From Cryoendolithus antarcticus (lineage: Eukaryota; Ascomycota; Dothideomycetes; Cladosporiales; Cladosporiaceae), in the NCBI GenBank assembly GCA_002077065.1, contig NAJO01000023.1, positions 186,001-250,000 of the forward strand: a stretch of 64,000 nt of DNA, written 5' to 3'. Made by a program: the position numbers and the translations under genes. Position 1 is the first letter of the stretch. Each line of letters opens with the position of its first letter. This document shows positions 19,772 to 31,674 of the stretch, one piece after another. Below the pieces are notes generated by a model, which ran no database searches, had not been told where the DNA came from, and saw nothing but the letters and a program-made list of their open reading frames with translations.

Positions 19772-21037
19772 GGTTTTGTTTGCAGCCCGGAACGAGCACT
19801 CAACGCTTGCTGAAGGGAAAGGTGAAGGAGGTGAGGTTCTTACTTAGTGCTTTGCTTACCGCGATGTATGTAATACGGCAGCTGCAGCTTGTAGCCTGCC
19901 GCCGCCGCTTCTTATGAGCCTGTAACGCTCGCTTGAACTCCCAGGCCAATACACTGTTACCCCTCCTCCGATGTGATCTTTAACAGTCTACGATCTGAGG
20001 AAATGAGTAAACATGGACGTGCATGGTGATTCCTCATATTGCCTCGGGAGTACGCCAGACGCGAAGAGTCCTTGGCATCGGAACTTCCAGGTTGTGATGT
20101 CGAACAGTATTCAAACCTTCTTCTTTCCTCGAACTCCACCACTAAACGGTCCGTTCTCCGCTGTCAGGCAAGAGTCCACAATAAGCGTCTCAAGATAGCT
20201 CCCGCGGTGGACCTCGTGGCGGCGCAGACGAGATGGACGTTACTGCCGAGATCCACGCACATGGCAGTCTCGCTTTCGACCAACGACAACTCCTTCACAC
20301 GACACGCAGCGAAGTCTCGTCCAGCCATCGAAAGTCACGACACGTCTGTGTCTCGCCAGCATCGCGTAGATCGTATCTCTCGGAGTGCAACACTGTACGG
20401 GATTTGGTACGGTCCATCTCGGCCTTTCTCATAGATGGAGCAACCCACGCAGCGGGTCGTAAGCCTCTGACTTACCAGTAAGCTCGCGTCTTTACCCTCT
20501 AGCACTTCGATGGCCCGAACGAAGTAGCCACAACCTGGAGCCATCGTCTGGGAGGCCTGAACGGACCAGACACCGGATTGTGATCTCGTTTACTCCAGTG
20601 TACAGTCTGTGACAGACACTCGAAGTTTTTCGCTGTGGTGACGCACCAAGGCAGAGAGTTGAGTTTTGCGTTTCGCTACCCTTCGACGACAAAGGGTATG
20701 TAAAGTGCAGAACATCTACGTGACAAGCGGCATTTCGTTTTTCGAACTCTCGCACTGCTATCGTGCTTGCTCTCCCTACTCAATCCGACTTCCTCAAGTC
20801 CGCTGTCGCCTTCCTTGCTATCTTTTCAGCACTGTCATTCGACATCTGAACCTTGTTCTCATCTTCTTCTCTCTTTAATAATTGCCATCGCAGTACTGTA
20901 TTCCAGTAGTATCGATCTTGCGCAATCACGTCTTCACTCGTTCGACGTCAGCAATCGCTGACGCTGTCACTCGCTTCAGCATCCTTATCGACAAAGCCGC
21001 ATCTCGAGCCCAGTAGCCTCTCAACACATACCACAGC
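19772..21037. other. Intergenic, 1.27 kb divergent promoter region
   Basis: Lies between the divergent cupin and SDR genes. The last 300 bases before 21038 are C/T-rich on the plus strand, fitting a 5' leader. The open frames present have no coding character. Confidence 0.4.
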
Positions 21038-22201
21038 ATGCTCGCGCGCAACACTCTGAGGCTGGCCAGCCGCTCTGGTGCCCGCCGGGCGATCGGAGCC
21101 ACACCTTTGAGCCGATCTTTCTTCAGTTCGCCCAAATCTACCGACCCGGCGCTCATACAGGAGCACTCTGTGCCTGTCTCGAGCTATAATCAGGGCCTAC
21201 GTACGTCGGATGAGCTCAAGGTGGAACACACGGGACCCGTCACTACAGCAGTGCATGACATCGAGACGAGGGCAGTGCCGCTCAAGAAGGATGTCCATGC
21301 GACGCTCACGCCGACGTTGGCGAAGTTCACTCTGCCTGGCAAGGTCGCAATCGTCACTGGGTGAGCGCATCTCGATCTACATATTGAATGGACAAGGACT
21401 GATGAGATTACAGCGCTGGCCGCGGTCTCGGGTTCAACATGGCACAGGCTCTCGCTGAGGTTGGCGTGCGCGGCATTGCGATCATGGACGTGCAGCAAGA
21501 GCTTGGCGATAAGGCTGCCCACGAGCTCAGTGCGCAGACGGGAATCGACGTCCGATTCTACCGTGTCGACGTTCGGGACGGTCATGCTATGGGCCAGACT
21601 GTGCAGGACGTCGTTGATCACTATGGACAGCTTGACATCCTGATCAATGCTGCTGGGATTGCGGAGTGAGTGGTCCATCGAATGTATGCCGCTACAGCGG
21701 ACATGGGACTGACGATCGTGCAGCTCAAATATGAAAGCCGAAACCTACGATCACGAGAAATTCCGCCGCCTCTTAGACATCAACATTACCGGTTCGTTCC
21801 TTGTCGCTCAAGCCTGTGGTCAAGCAATGATCAAATCCGGCCGCGGTGGTAGCATCATCAACATTGCCTCCATGTCCGGCTCCGTCGTCAACTACCCTCA
21901 AGAGCAGTCCTGCTACAATGCATCGAAGGCAGCGGTCATCCAGCTCACGAAGTCTCTGGCAGCAGAATGGGCGCGCTATGGCATTCGGGTGAACAGTATT
22001 AGTCCGGGCTACATGGACACGGCGCTGAACAGAGTGCCGACACTTGAGGGTCAGAAGAGGATATGGATTGACCATACGCCGCAGAAGAGATTGGGCTGTG
22101 TGGACGATCTGAACAATCTGGCGGTGTATCTGGCAAGCGATGGGTCGAGCTTCATGACCGGGAACAACTGCATCATTGATGGCGGGTATACACTGTGGTA
22201 G
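21038..22201 (+). CDS. Mitochondrial short-chain dehydrogenase, arabinitol/sorbose-dehydrogenase-like
   Basis: Three exons: 21038-21360, 21414-21665 and 21724-22201. Introns of 53 and 58 nt have GTGAGC and GTGAGT donors. The protein is 350 aa. Residues 1-33 look like a mitochondrial presequence (MLARNTLRLASRSGARRAIG). The classical SDR fold follows: TGAGRGLG cofactor motif at 107-114 (split by intron 1), NAAG, a Ser in the IASMSG strand, catalytic Tyr256 and Lys260 (CYNASK), and the PGYMDT loop. Relatives oxidise polyols or reduce ketoses with NAD(P)H, as in D-arabinitol 2-dehydrogenase. The exact sugar is not evident from sequence. Confidence 0.9.
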
Positions 22202-22796
22202 ATCGGCCTCCTTTGGCACCTAAGAATGAGAGGAAGAGACCTGCGATATTGCGCACACTATTCAGAGAGAGTAAGAGCACTGAGAGAGCTGCAAAGCGAT
22301 TCAGCTGAGGGCTCCTGAGAAACGAGATATGGCGGTGGGATCATTGCATGCGACGGCGAACAACGCAGAGGATCTGCACGACGTGGTAAGAAAATACACG
22401 ATAGACAACATAGAATTGATACCCTGGCATAGACCAATTCGCCTTCGGCGCTCTTTCGACCACGACATGGTGTCAGGACTGTTGGATAAAGTGAAGCGAC
22501 TGCCACATTCCACGGAAGCCGGCTGCATGAAAGGCGCAACTGGTATGCAGGACCGTCAACAACACTGTCGCGCGTTCCGGACTCTGGCAATGGTATTGCG
22601 CGATCAGTTGAGCGAATGTACTACACTATCAGCAGTATATACACTGATTCATTTGCTCGGCATACTATTATTGCTACGGCTACACTTTATGCTGAGCAAC
22701 CAATAACAACAACCGGACCAGCGCGCCAGCGCCTGTCTGCCCTTTCTCCTCGTCGTCCCAGCACACTGCAAGGATACTGAGGGACTAGTCGTCGAC
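22202..22796. other. Intergenic
   Basis: 595 bases between the SDR stop and the aspartic protease start. This is the protease promoter region; no other feature was recognised. Confidence 0.4.
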
Positions 22797-24327
22797 ATGG
22801 CGCTCGCCACCTTTCTCTTCGCGCTCTCGGTCTCTGCAGCGGCAATCAAATTGAAGGGGCCTCCGGCAGCGCCTATACCACATTTCGAGCATGCATACAC
22901 GGTCAATCGACTGCCTTCGAGAGGATCGATGCAGCCTATGAGCGAGTTGAAGACGGTGGAAAGTGTCATACGCCTGACGCGAGGCAACGGATCGTCACTT
23001 AGCTCGCTGTACGTGCAGGCGATGCGGTTGCAGAATACGGGGCGAGAGGGGAGCTATTCGCGGTTGGTGGTACGTCAGCAGACTCGTCGCCGCCAAATGA
23101 CCATGGACAGATACTGACGATGTCTAGACTGGCTCCTTGCCACTCGTCAACATCGAGCAAGGCACCGTGTTCCTGGCTCCAGTCACAGTCGGCGGACAAG
23201 ACTTCGACGTGGTAATCGACACAGGCAGCTCTGACCCCTGGCTAGCGAGCACCGGCTTCGACTGTGTAGACCCCTACATTCACGATGACGAGCCCGAAGA
23301 CTACTGCTACTTTGGACCGCTGTACGACCCGTCGAAATCGACCACTTTCACACCCATACCCGATCGCAACCTCAACCTGTCTTACGCCGATGGCGAGTTC
23401 ATCAATGGCCTCATGGGCTACGAAAGCTTCACGATGGGCGGCATCACAGTCCCACAACAGCAATTCAGCGCCGTAAACTATGCTGGCTGGTACGGTGACG
23501 GTATCTCTACCGGTCTAGTAGGCTTCGCCTACCGCACTCTGACCTCCGCCTACGCTGGCACGGATCCCAAACTCGATAAAGCAGGGAAGCAGATCAGCTA
23601 CAATCCCTTCTTCGTGAACATGTACACCTCCAACACCACCGCGCCTGTCTTCAGCATGGCGATGACGCGGAACGAAAACGAAGGCGGTGTAATGGCACTA
23701 GGCGGAATCCCCGATATCCCTCACTCGCAATACTGGATCTCCGTGCCCATTATTCCGGTAGGAGTGAACGCATCCTCAGGCGAGGTCGTCTACGAATTCT
23801 ATACCGTAGTCATAGACGGCTACGCCTACTCCTCCGACCAATCCGCGCAGTTCAACCCCTACAACTCAGCCAACAGCCGGAAACGAAGCTTAGTGGGCAA
23901 CGGCACGCAAGCCATAGTCGACTCCGGCACCTCACTCATGTACGTCGCCAACGATGTCGCCGTCGGCGTGACCCTCGCCTTCACCCCGCCCGGGACGTGC
24001 GATCCATCCTCCCGCACCGACCCAACGTGCTACGTCCCCTGCCACTCCATCCCGCCAGTCTTCGGCGTGACGATCAAGAAGAAAGTGTTTTATGTCAATG
24101 CTCAGGACATGATTCTGCAGAATGGCTTCGATGAAGAAACTCAGATGCCGGTGTGTATCAGTGCTGTGCAGGCTAATCTGAAGGGACTGACGATCTTGGG
24201 GGACTCGTGGATGAAGAACGTGTTGGCTGTGTTTGATATTGGGGCGGAGATGATGCGTTTTAGTGCCAGGGAGTTCTATGGGTTGGGGATTTATGGGACG
24301 ACGGCGAGTCCGGGGGGGTATAGCTAG
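22797..24327 (+). CDS. Secreted pepsin-like aspartic protease
   Basis: Exons 22797-23069 and 23128-24327, with a 58-nt intron (GTACGT donor, TACTGACG branch, CTAG acceptor), give 490 aa. A signal peptide covers about residues 1-16 (MALATFLFALSVSAAA). A propeptide runs to about residue 100. The mature A1 peptidase has the first catalytic Asp122 in VVIDTGSSDPW, the flap Tyr in NLSYADGEF, and the second catalytic Asp356 in AIVDSGTSLMY. Cysteines and several Asn-glycosylation sites are present. No C-terminal hydrophobic GPI signal is seen (it ends ASPGGYS), so the enzyme should be released outside the cell. Confidence 0.93.
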
Positions 24328-25045
24328 GTCTCGTCGATAGAGAGGAGGAGAACGGATAAACTGAGGTCTTGTGCATAATTAGAATTCGGTAGATCTGGAA
24401 ACCCAATCCAGAGACTTGTCTACGGTTCCTGGTCCGCTTGGTGGCATCTTGAACAGATAGCCTCACTTCGACTGCCTGGTGTCCGCTAGGGACTAGCTGT
24501 TGGGTGCTGCCCACACTCACGCTACCGGCTCTCGTCTTTTATGCGAACGGCTGCCCCGGATTGCTGTTACTGCAAGTCATTGTCGTCGTGTTCCTGCAGT
24601 AGACTGTGATTGGCGCGCCAATTCGGCCTCGGCCGTGACGTCCATCATCCCACATCACGAACGCGATAGTGAACCAGAGGGGTACTGACAACACGCGTCT
24701 ACTTCATTCTAAGGGCACTTCTCGATCGTTAATCTTCCCAGTAGATCTTTGACTACCGGTTCGTCACGGACTAAGACACCAGCTGTTCCACATCGAAGCC
24801 ATACAAAGACCAGCAGTCAATCGCCACCCCACAAAGCCTCGAAATCGCATTACCCATCTTCAGCTAGCTAGACCTCACATCGAGAGCAGAGCGAACACAG
24901 CGAGACCGTCACACTTCACTTCGCCTAACCAACTCCTCCGGCTTCGCTACCAGCGCCTTTAAACACGCCGTGATCCCCGAGATCACAGCGAGGCGCACAG
25001 TCGAAGCCCGGGAGGACTTCCTCCCCCAGCTCGCCTCGTCAACCT
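24328..25045. other. Intergenic
   Basis: 718 bases without gene signal, C/A-rich near the downstream start, consistent with a leader for the large BTB gene. Confidence 0.4.
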
Positions 25046-28000
25046 ATGAGCAGCTACCTGTGGAAGGCCTACTATGAAGACGATGTCGATGAATTTCGGC
25101 GCCTGTTGGAGGCCACGGCCCCAAACACCCGCTCAGCCGGGGTAAGAGGGGGATCAGGGTTTGCTGTAGGCAGCCCTGGAGGATTAGGCACAAGCCCGAC
25201 ATTACTGTCCAAAGCGAGGAAGGCGTCAGCACATGGCATGACCAGTGGCAGTGGTTTGACGAAGGCCGAGATTAACTGGAGAGATGCCAACGGCTTGACC
25301 CTGCTTCATCATGTGGCTTCGTCAGTGCTCGATAGTGCGCTGGAATTCGCCACAGCGCTCGTGGAGCATCCGCAGATCGATCTGTACCCGCAAGACATCG
25401 AAAGTGGGTGGACAGCTTTGCATCGAGCTTTCTACTTTGGTAACGTGGCCATTGCCAGGCTCATACTGGAGCGGGAAGCCGACGACGTACTAGGACGAAC
25501 TACCGGTATTGCACATCAGACCATTGGGCTAATCAAAACTAAGGATCGTGAAGGACTGGGTCCTCTTGATCTGTACGCCGCCACCATCAGGGATCGTACG
25601 CTACGTCCCGACCGGAGCGGGCGAGTTCGAGCAAATTCGGACGAGAGCGAGGTCGCAGCTCCTGACAACGATCGCGACGAGATTGGTCTGCGATCGAAGA
25701 TCGCTTACGCGAATGTCCAAGGCGATGAAGTCTTCACATTTGGCAGTAACCGCAATGTCACACTTGGGTTCGGCGACGAGGATAATCGTCATTTCCCTGA
25801 GCGGGTCAACCTACGGAGACCAGAGCAACTCTTGCGCCGCTTCTACAGAGAGCATCTCGCCGAAGTCGGGAACAGGCTAGTCAGCCACGATGCAACACAT
25901 GAGCCTGACCTGGCGCTTGCTGCAACCACAACCGTCATTGAGGTACCGTGGGTCATCAGAACTAAACCTCTCAACATACAAGATGTATTCATGTCAAAAC
26001 TGCACTCCGCTGTGCTGACCAGTGATCCCGAGTCAAATTTGTTCGTTTGTGGTCACGGCCAAGGAGGTCGGCTCGGTGTTGGAGATGAGAGAACCCGTTA
26101 CCACTTCACATGTGTCGATGGTGGTGCTCTGTCAGGCAAGAAGATCGCAAGTGTGGCGCTCGGTCAAAGCCACACTCTAGCGATCACTGACGACGGTGAG
26201 ATCTTTAGCTGGGGTAACAATGGCTTTGGTCAGCTTGGTTATAGTCTCCCTCGCACAGCTTCGAGCGACGAAGATCCCATCAGTACTCTGCCCAGACAGA
26301 TCTTCGGTCCACTCAAACGCGAAGCAATTATCGGCATCGCAGCGTCGCGCGTGCACTCAGTTGCCTTCACAGGCTCATCCTTGTACACATTTGGCAAGAA
26401 CGAAGGCCAGCTGGGCATCGTCGACTCGGATGCTCGGTCACTGGAGCTGCAGGTCACCCCTCGGAGAGTTGCTGCATCGCTGTTCACATCGTCCATCGCC
26501 AGTGTGACAGCGATTGATCGCGCGACTGTCTGCTTACTCGAGAACAAGGATGTCTGGGTCTTTGCGAGCTATGGATATGTCAAAGTCGCGTTTCCACTGG
26601 AGGGTTTCTCGAATTACTTTCTGAAGCAAAGCTTTTTGGTGACGAGCTACGACAATGCGCCCAATCGTATCGTGAAAGTCACGTCTGGAGGCGATACCAT
26701 CTGCGCATTGTCTAGTCGGGGCGAGATCTTCACTATGTCTGTCACTCAGCGAGCAGAAAGCGCGGCTGCTTCGACCACGAATCCATCCAAGATTCGTAAT
26801 GCTGTGTCAACGCCACAGTGTATCTGGTCACTGAAGAAAGATAGCATGGCTGCGAGAGATGTCAGTGTTGACGCAGATGGCTCTGTGATCTTAACTACTG
26901 AAGAGGGCAGCGTGTGGCAGCGTACGAAGCGCGCCAAGATCAAGGACGCTACGGCCTCAGCTAGGGGCGATTACAAGCCGAAGGACTATAAGTTCTCGCG
27001 AGTTCCGGGCCTGACTCGTGTCATGGCTGTGAGATCGTCCGCGTACGGCGCATATGCAGCTGTGAGACGAGACTGCGATGTCACGAAGACTCAGGTCGCG
27101 ATCGAGACGTCATCTCTTTGGGAAGACGTTGCTGCACTCTGTGCACTGAACGAGCTCGCTACGCCAGCAGCTGACCGTGAAGAAGACACAGACAGGCCTC
27201 GCTTCTGGCAGCCTGCCAAGAAACACAATGCAGTGCAGGCTCTGAAAAGCGCGATCACTGGCAGCAAAGATGTTGAGGCGGATTGCAAACTTATCTGCGA
27301 GCGTGCACTGGAGGACGACAGTGCCAAGTACGATGCCATACTTAGCACTACCACCTCCGAGCTCAAGATACCGGTTCATCGATTTCTTTTGGCCGGCCGC
27401 AGTCGGATCCTCAGACGTGGCCTTCGCGATCTCTGCCCGACCAGCACGTTCACTATACCAGAGTTGGCTGTCTCGGAGCTGGACGAAGACAGCCGTGTGG
27501 TCTTGCGCTTCCAAGGTATTGATGTCCTCACGCTAATCGACTTTGCCCTGTACCTATATACCGATGCCTTGGTTGACTTCTGGCACATCCGCAATGCCAA
27601 ACATCTCGCTTTTCGGTATCGTCAAGTCCGCACGGAGCTGATGAAGCTTGCAAGTAAGCTGGAACTTGTCAAGCTGGAGCCCGCTGTGCGCCAGATGGTG
27701 GAGGTGCAGCCCTGTCTGAGCCTCGATCTTGAGATTGCGTACAAAGACCCGGCGTTCTACTTTGACGGCGACATCGTTGTACAGCTAGAAGACGACGAGA
27801 TACGTGCCCACAGCGTGCTTCTCTCCGCTCGTTGTCCCTTTTTCGAGGGTTTCTTCCAGGGTCGTGCAGGCGGCAAATGGCTTGAAGGCAGAGACGACGA
27901 AGACGACATTACTGTCGATCTAAGCCACATCACCTCTCGAACGTTCAACATGGTGCTTCGCCATGTCTACGCTGACACGGGTGCCGAGATCTTTGATGGC

Positions 28001-29776
28001 ATCACAGCGACGACACTCGACGAATACCTTGACACTGTACTCGACCTGCTAGGCGCTGCCAACGAACTCATGCTTGATCGTCTTTCACAGATCTGCCAAG
28101 CCGAGATTGGACGTTATGCCAACGCTCGCAACATCTGCTGGCTACTCAACGCTATCTCGCCGAGCTCGGTACATGAGTTCAAGCATGCAGGACTGGAGTA
28201 CCTGTGCCTAAACCTCGAAACGATGTTGCAGGGTCATCATCTCAATGAGCTGGACGAAGACTTGTTGCAAGAACTGGACGAAGTCGTACGGCAGAACCAG
28301 CTTGCTTGCATGCCGTTCGCGAAAAGCGGTAGAGCAGAGAGGGATCTTCACGAGCGACACCCAGAGCTGGTTGTAATCTTGCAACGTAACAAGCAGACTA
28401 GAGTCGACGCAATACGGCTCAGAAGTAAACACCACGACATGGAGACTGTACACACGGGGTCCTATGATGATCAGTCTAGTCCATTACAGCTGAAGAGCAG
28501 ACGCAGACCGTCGAGCACCGTCAAGGCGACTTCTGAGGTACCGGCATTGAAAGCTAAAGCATCGTCGAAGGACATGATGTTCTCCATGGACGAGGACGGG
28601 GAACACGAGGCTGCGTCGCCCAGTCCGTCGCCAGCCATTCGACCTATTGCGTCGCCACGACTGAGCGCGATCGCATCAAGTCCACCACTTGACGAGCAGT
28701 GGTTCGACTCGCGAGGCAAAGCCCTCACATCGCCTGTGCTTCGTCCGCAGCAGGGCACAACGCCTGGCTCTGCAACACCGCACACGCCCCGATCACCAAT
28801 GATGGGCGGGAAACAGCTGCAGTCCACCGGCCAGCCTTGGAGTGCTACACCTCTGCTAGGCTCGAGGCATGCGGACCTGCGAGATATCATGGCGCAGGCG
28901 TCTTCGAGCAGGACTTCTTCGCTGTCGCAAGGTCTAGCTGCCGCTAAGCAGCACGACGTGTCGTTCTCGCCACTCGCCCTACCACCTGCGAGGATGTCCC
29001 AGAAAGACCGCAAGAAGATTCAGCAGCAGCAGAATCTCGCTCCTTCGCCTGCCCTAGCACCTCCTGAGCCACTTCTCCCCACTACCGCAACTTCGAAGAG
29101 CTCTCCATGGCACGTTGTCTCTGGTCAGCGCGTGCCATCTCTGAAGGAGATGCTTGACAGCCCCAAGTCAACTCCGCCAGCTGCTAAGACACCGCCCACT
29201 ACCAAGCCGTCGAGCACACCACAGCTCACCATGCGCCAGACGGTCGCCAATCCCAAGCCGCCAACACCTGTACAAAAGCCCATCATCGGCCCTGCCGGCA
29301 CGCAACCTAGCCGCAGTGTCTTGGGAACACCCTCAAAACCCATCAGCTCCCCACCACAGCCGGGTCTATCTCCGTCCGCCTTCCCGACTCTCCAGAACAG
29401 CAAGCCGATACCTCACTCCATCCGTCACGGACAGATGTCGGCTGAAGCTAGCTTACTGCTTTCCATGCAAGACATCCTTGATCAACAGCAGTTGGAGAAG
29501 GACGCCATCAAAGAGGCGGCTGCCAAGCGAGACTTGCAGGAGATACAAGCGGAGCAGGAGTTTCAGGAGTGGTGGGACAAAGAGAGCCGGCGCGTGCAGG
29601 AAGAGGAAGCTGGACCTTCGGCACCGGCCAAAAGTGCTAGAGGCAAAGGTGGGAGAGGCAGAGGTAGTGCGTCAATAGGTGCTAGAGGTAGTAGCAGGGG
29701 TGAGAGGGGCCGAGGAGCAACTAGGGGCAGTCTCAGAGGGCGGCCTGAGGGGAAGGCAGGACCTTCACACCTGTGA
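25046..29776 (+). CDS. Ankyrin, RCC1-repeat and double-BTB protein, IBtk-like
   Basis: A 4.7-kb single-exon gene of 1,576 aa with the domain order of animal IBtk. Ankyrin repeats are at about 73-148 (DANGLTLLHHVAS, GWTALHRAFYFGNVAIARL). RCC1 propeller repeats are at about 218-530 (EVFTFGSNRNVTLGFGDED, LFVCGHGQGGRLGVGDE, EIFSWGNNGFGQLGY, LYTFGKNEGQLGI). BTB/POZ 1 is at about 755-850 (HRFLLAGRSRILRRGL) and BTB/POZ 2 at about 900-1010 (FDGDIVVQLEDDEIRAHSVL). A long Ser/Pro-rich disordered stretch follows, with the conserved block SPWHVVSGQRVPSLKEML, then an RG-rich tail. Family members act as Cul3 ubiquitin-ligase adaptors; that role is inferred here. Confidence 0.9.
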   Translation: MSSYLWKAYYEDDVDEFRRLLEATAPNTRSAGVRGGSGFAVGSPGGLGTSPTLLSKARKASAHGMTSGSGLTKAEINWRDANGLTLLHHVASSVLDSALEFATALVEHPQIDLYPQDIESGWTALHRAFYFGNVAIARLILEREADDVLGRTTGIAHQTIGLIKTKDREGLGPLDLYAATIRDRTLRPDRSGRVRANSDESEVAAPDNDRDEIGLRSKIAYANVQGDEVFTFGSNRNVTLGFGDEDNRHFPERVNLRRPEQLLRRFYREHLAEVGNRLVSHDATHEPDLALAATTTVIEVPWVIRTKPLNIQDVFMSKLHSAVLTSDPESNLFVCGHGQGGRLGVGDERTRYHFTCVDGGALSGKKIASVALGQSHTLAITDDGEIFSWGNNGFGQLGYSLPRTASSDEDPISTLPRQIFGPLKREAIIGIAASRVHSVAFTGSSLYTFGKNEGQLGIVDSDARSLELQVTPRRVAASLFTSSIASVTAIDRATVCLLENKDVWVFASYGYVKVAFPLEGFSNYFLKQSFLVTSYDNAPNRIVKVTSGGDTICALSSRGEIFTMSVTQRAESAAASTTNPSKIRNAVSTPQCIWSLKKDSMAARDVSVDADGSVILTTEEGSVWQRTKRAKIKDATASARGDYKPKDYKFSRVPGLTRVMAVRSSAYGAYAAVRRDCDVTKTQVAIETSSLWEDVAALCALNELATPAADREEDTDRPRFWQPAKKHNAVQALKSAITGSKDVEADCKLICERALEDDSAKYDAILSTTTSELKIPVHRFLLAGRSRILRRGLRDLCPTSTFTIPELAVSELDEDSRVVLRFQGIDVLTLIDFALYLYTDALVDFWHIRNAKHLAFRYRQVRTELMKLASKLELVKLEPAVRQMVEVQPCLSLDLEIAYKDPAFYFDGDIVVQLEDDEIRAHSVLLSARCPFFEGFFQGRAGGKWLEGRDDEDDITVDLSHITSRTFNMVLRHVYADTGAEIFDGITATTLDEYLDTVLDLLGAANELMLDRLSQICQAEIGRYANARNICWLLNAISPSSVHEFKHAGLEYLCLNLETMLQGHHLNELDEDLLQELDEVVRQNQLACMPFAKSGRAERDLHERHPELVVILQRNKQTRVDAIRLRSKHHDMETVHTGSYDDQSSPLQLKSRRRPSSTVKATSEVPALKAKASSKDMMFSMDEDGEHEAASPSPSPAIRPIASPRLSAIASSPPLDEQWFDSRGKALTSPVLRPQQGTTPGSATPHTPRSPMMGGKQLQSTGQPWSATPLLGSRHADLRDIMAQASSSRTSSLSQGLAAAKQHDVSFSPLALPPARMSQKDRKKIQQQQNLAPSPALAPPEPLLPTTATSKSSPWHVVSGQRVPSLKEMLDSPKSTPPAAKTPPTTKPSSTPQLTMRQTVANPKPPTPVQKPIIGPAGTQPSRSVLGTPSKPISSPPQPGLSPSAFPTLQNSKPIPHSIRHGQMSAEASLLLSMQDILDQQQLEKDAIKEAAAKRDLQEIQAEQEFQEWWDKESRRVQEEEAGPSAPAKSARGKGGRGRGSASIGARGSSRGERGRGATRGSLRGRPEGKAGPSHL

Positions 29777-30230
29777 TTGATACCAAGAGCGATGAGTGTA
29801 CATATACAGATACATATGGAAGGTGATCTTGCATCATCACCCTGCGGAAGACACCGTTCAAAAATGCGGAAGGTTTCCGCGTGCGTGTTCCGCGCTGCAG
29901 ATGTACTTGCGAGACCTCACTTCATCACCCCCGCCTTTGCTCTTCCGTAGCTGTAGCGGTACTCGCTATGCCGAGATCGCGGCACTGTAAATCGGCCCTT
30001 GAGTCTCACAAGGCCAGAAGGTATGTTATATCCTTGTAATGAATCTCGCTTTCCTATCCTCCTTCCATAAGCTAGTCTTCACGATACAACTCAACCGGAG
30101 CGAGCTACCGTCGCTATCGCACGATCTCTGGCAAGGCTGCCGCTTGTGCTGGAGTCTGCCTGGTATACAATATCACGCGCGGGCTGGTACATCGAATCGT
30201 CTTAGCTTGAGATACCTCTAGGTCATCAAC
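29777..30230. other. Intergenic
   Basis: 454 bases between tandem plus-strand genes. No feature was recognised beyond the expected terminator and promoter. Confidence 0.35.
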
Positions 30231-31350
30231 ATGCCTCACGCGGAGGGCTACACCGAGTTCACGCCCGACGAATATCCTTCGTTTCCTGAAGGCGACTTCA
30301 CCACTGTCGAGCTCGAGACCATCTCGCTCAAGAAGCTACTTGACGAGGATGTCACAGAGCAAGATCGCGTCTTTCAAGCTTGCAAGACACGAGGCTTCTT
30401 CTACCTTGAGCTAGCTGGCTGTGAGAGTGGCGAAACCATTCGCAAGGGAGCCGATGATGTTGCTCGGGTGGCGGAGAGATTTTTCCAGCTGCCACAGGAG
30501 GAGAAGGATGCGCAGCGGATGCAGAGGGGCCAGCTTGATGGGTAAGTGGCCTCGGAGATCTACGCAGCGCGCTGAGCTGACTACGATCAACAGCTACAAG
30601 TCCGTCGGCGCCACCGTGACCGACAAGACTGGTACTCCTGATACTGCAGAGTTCATGAACATCGCCAAAAACGACATGATACTGCCGCCATCAGCAAAGA
30701 TGTCTCGCACGTGGCCGCCTCTCGTCATGGAGAACCAACCCCTGTTCAACAACTACATGCGCACAGCCCACAGCACAGGCCTCAAGATTCTCTCAATCCT
30801 TGCCACAAGACTCGGCGCAAAGCCAGAAGACTTCCTCTCCCGTCACAGACTGGAAGAAAGCTCAGGCGACATCATCCGCATGACACGTGGCCCACCTCGT
30901 AAGAACGCCGAAATGCCCGAGATTCAAACACCCTCGCATACAGACTTCGGCAGTATCACGCTCCTCATGAACTGGCTCGGTGGTCTCCAAGTCTGGTCCG
31001 AGTCTGCTCGCTCCGCCGGTCCCCTCGAACCAGACACACCAGGCGAGTGGGTCTGGGTTAAACCGAAGCGAGGCCACGCTATTATCAATCTCGGCGACGC
31101 TGCGGTGAAATTCACGAATGGCGTGCTGTGTTCGGGAAGGCATAGAGTTGTGCCTTCGCCTGGAGAGCAGGGCAAGTGGCCGCGGTACTCGATTGTGTAT
31201 TTTGTGAGGCCGGAAAATGATTGTATGATGGAGGTGCTTGAAGGGAAGGAGATTCCGAGGCCGGAGCAGGAGGAAGGGAGTAGGATTAGTGCGAGGGAAT
31301 GGATCGTGCAGCAGGCTAAGGGGCTGGGGACTAAGTTCCCGGAGAACTGA
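30231..31350 (+). CDS. 2-oxoglutarate/Fe(II)-dependent dioxygenase, isopenicillin-N-synthase-like
   Basis: Exons 30231-30541 and 30594-31350, joined over a 52-nt intron (GTAAGT donor, GCTGAC branch), give 355 aa. The N-terminal DIOX_N part has QDRVFQACKTRGFFYLELAG. The catalytic jelly roll has iron ligands His219 and Asp221 (TPSHTDFGS) and distal His287 (GRHRVVPSP). 2-Oxoglutarate is held by the Arg301-x-Ser pair (PRYSIVYF). The family hydroxylates or desaturates small molecules. No neighbouring biosynthetic genes reveal the substrate. Confidence 0.9.
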
Positions 31351-31674
31351 GAGGGTATCTATCCTTATGTGCAGAAAATCTTTTTGCCATCTGATGATCG
31401 CCATCGCTGTTGTGGTCACGCTGCAGCACAACTGCATAGCATTCCAACCCAAGAAGTCTGTACTGTCGAGTCCGGCAAAGCGGCCCAGATGTCAGACAGA
31501 CTTATGCGGCTTCCATTACACAACGTCATTGCCCAAATATTTGGCGATCACACCTGCATGCGAACAGCTTGCAAGCACTGGCTCCAGCTATCCTCGATCT
31601 CTGGATTGTTACTCATCTTCCCAATAAGCGATTTCCATGCTCCGCCGACTTTGAGACACTCCCCCCGGACAAAT
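31351..31674. other. Intergenic leader of HBS1 with an F-box-like frame
   Basis: 324 bases. A frame open from 31369 runs in phase into HBS1 and contains RLMRLPLHNVIAQIFG then RTACKHWLQLSS, which looks like a degenerate F-box. It is not part of any Hbs1 known to me, so I do not take it as the HBS1 N-terminus. Confidence 0.3.

Noticed and set aside
20039..20434. Plus-strand frame of 131 codons in the cupin/SDR promoter region
   Set aside because: Low-information text without domain or conserved pattern; sits in a divergent promoter.
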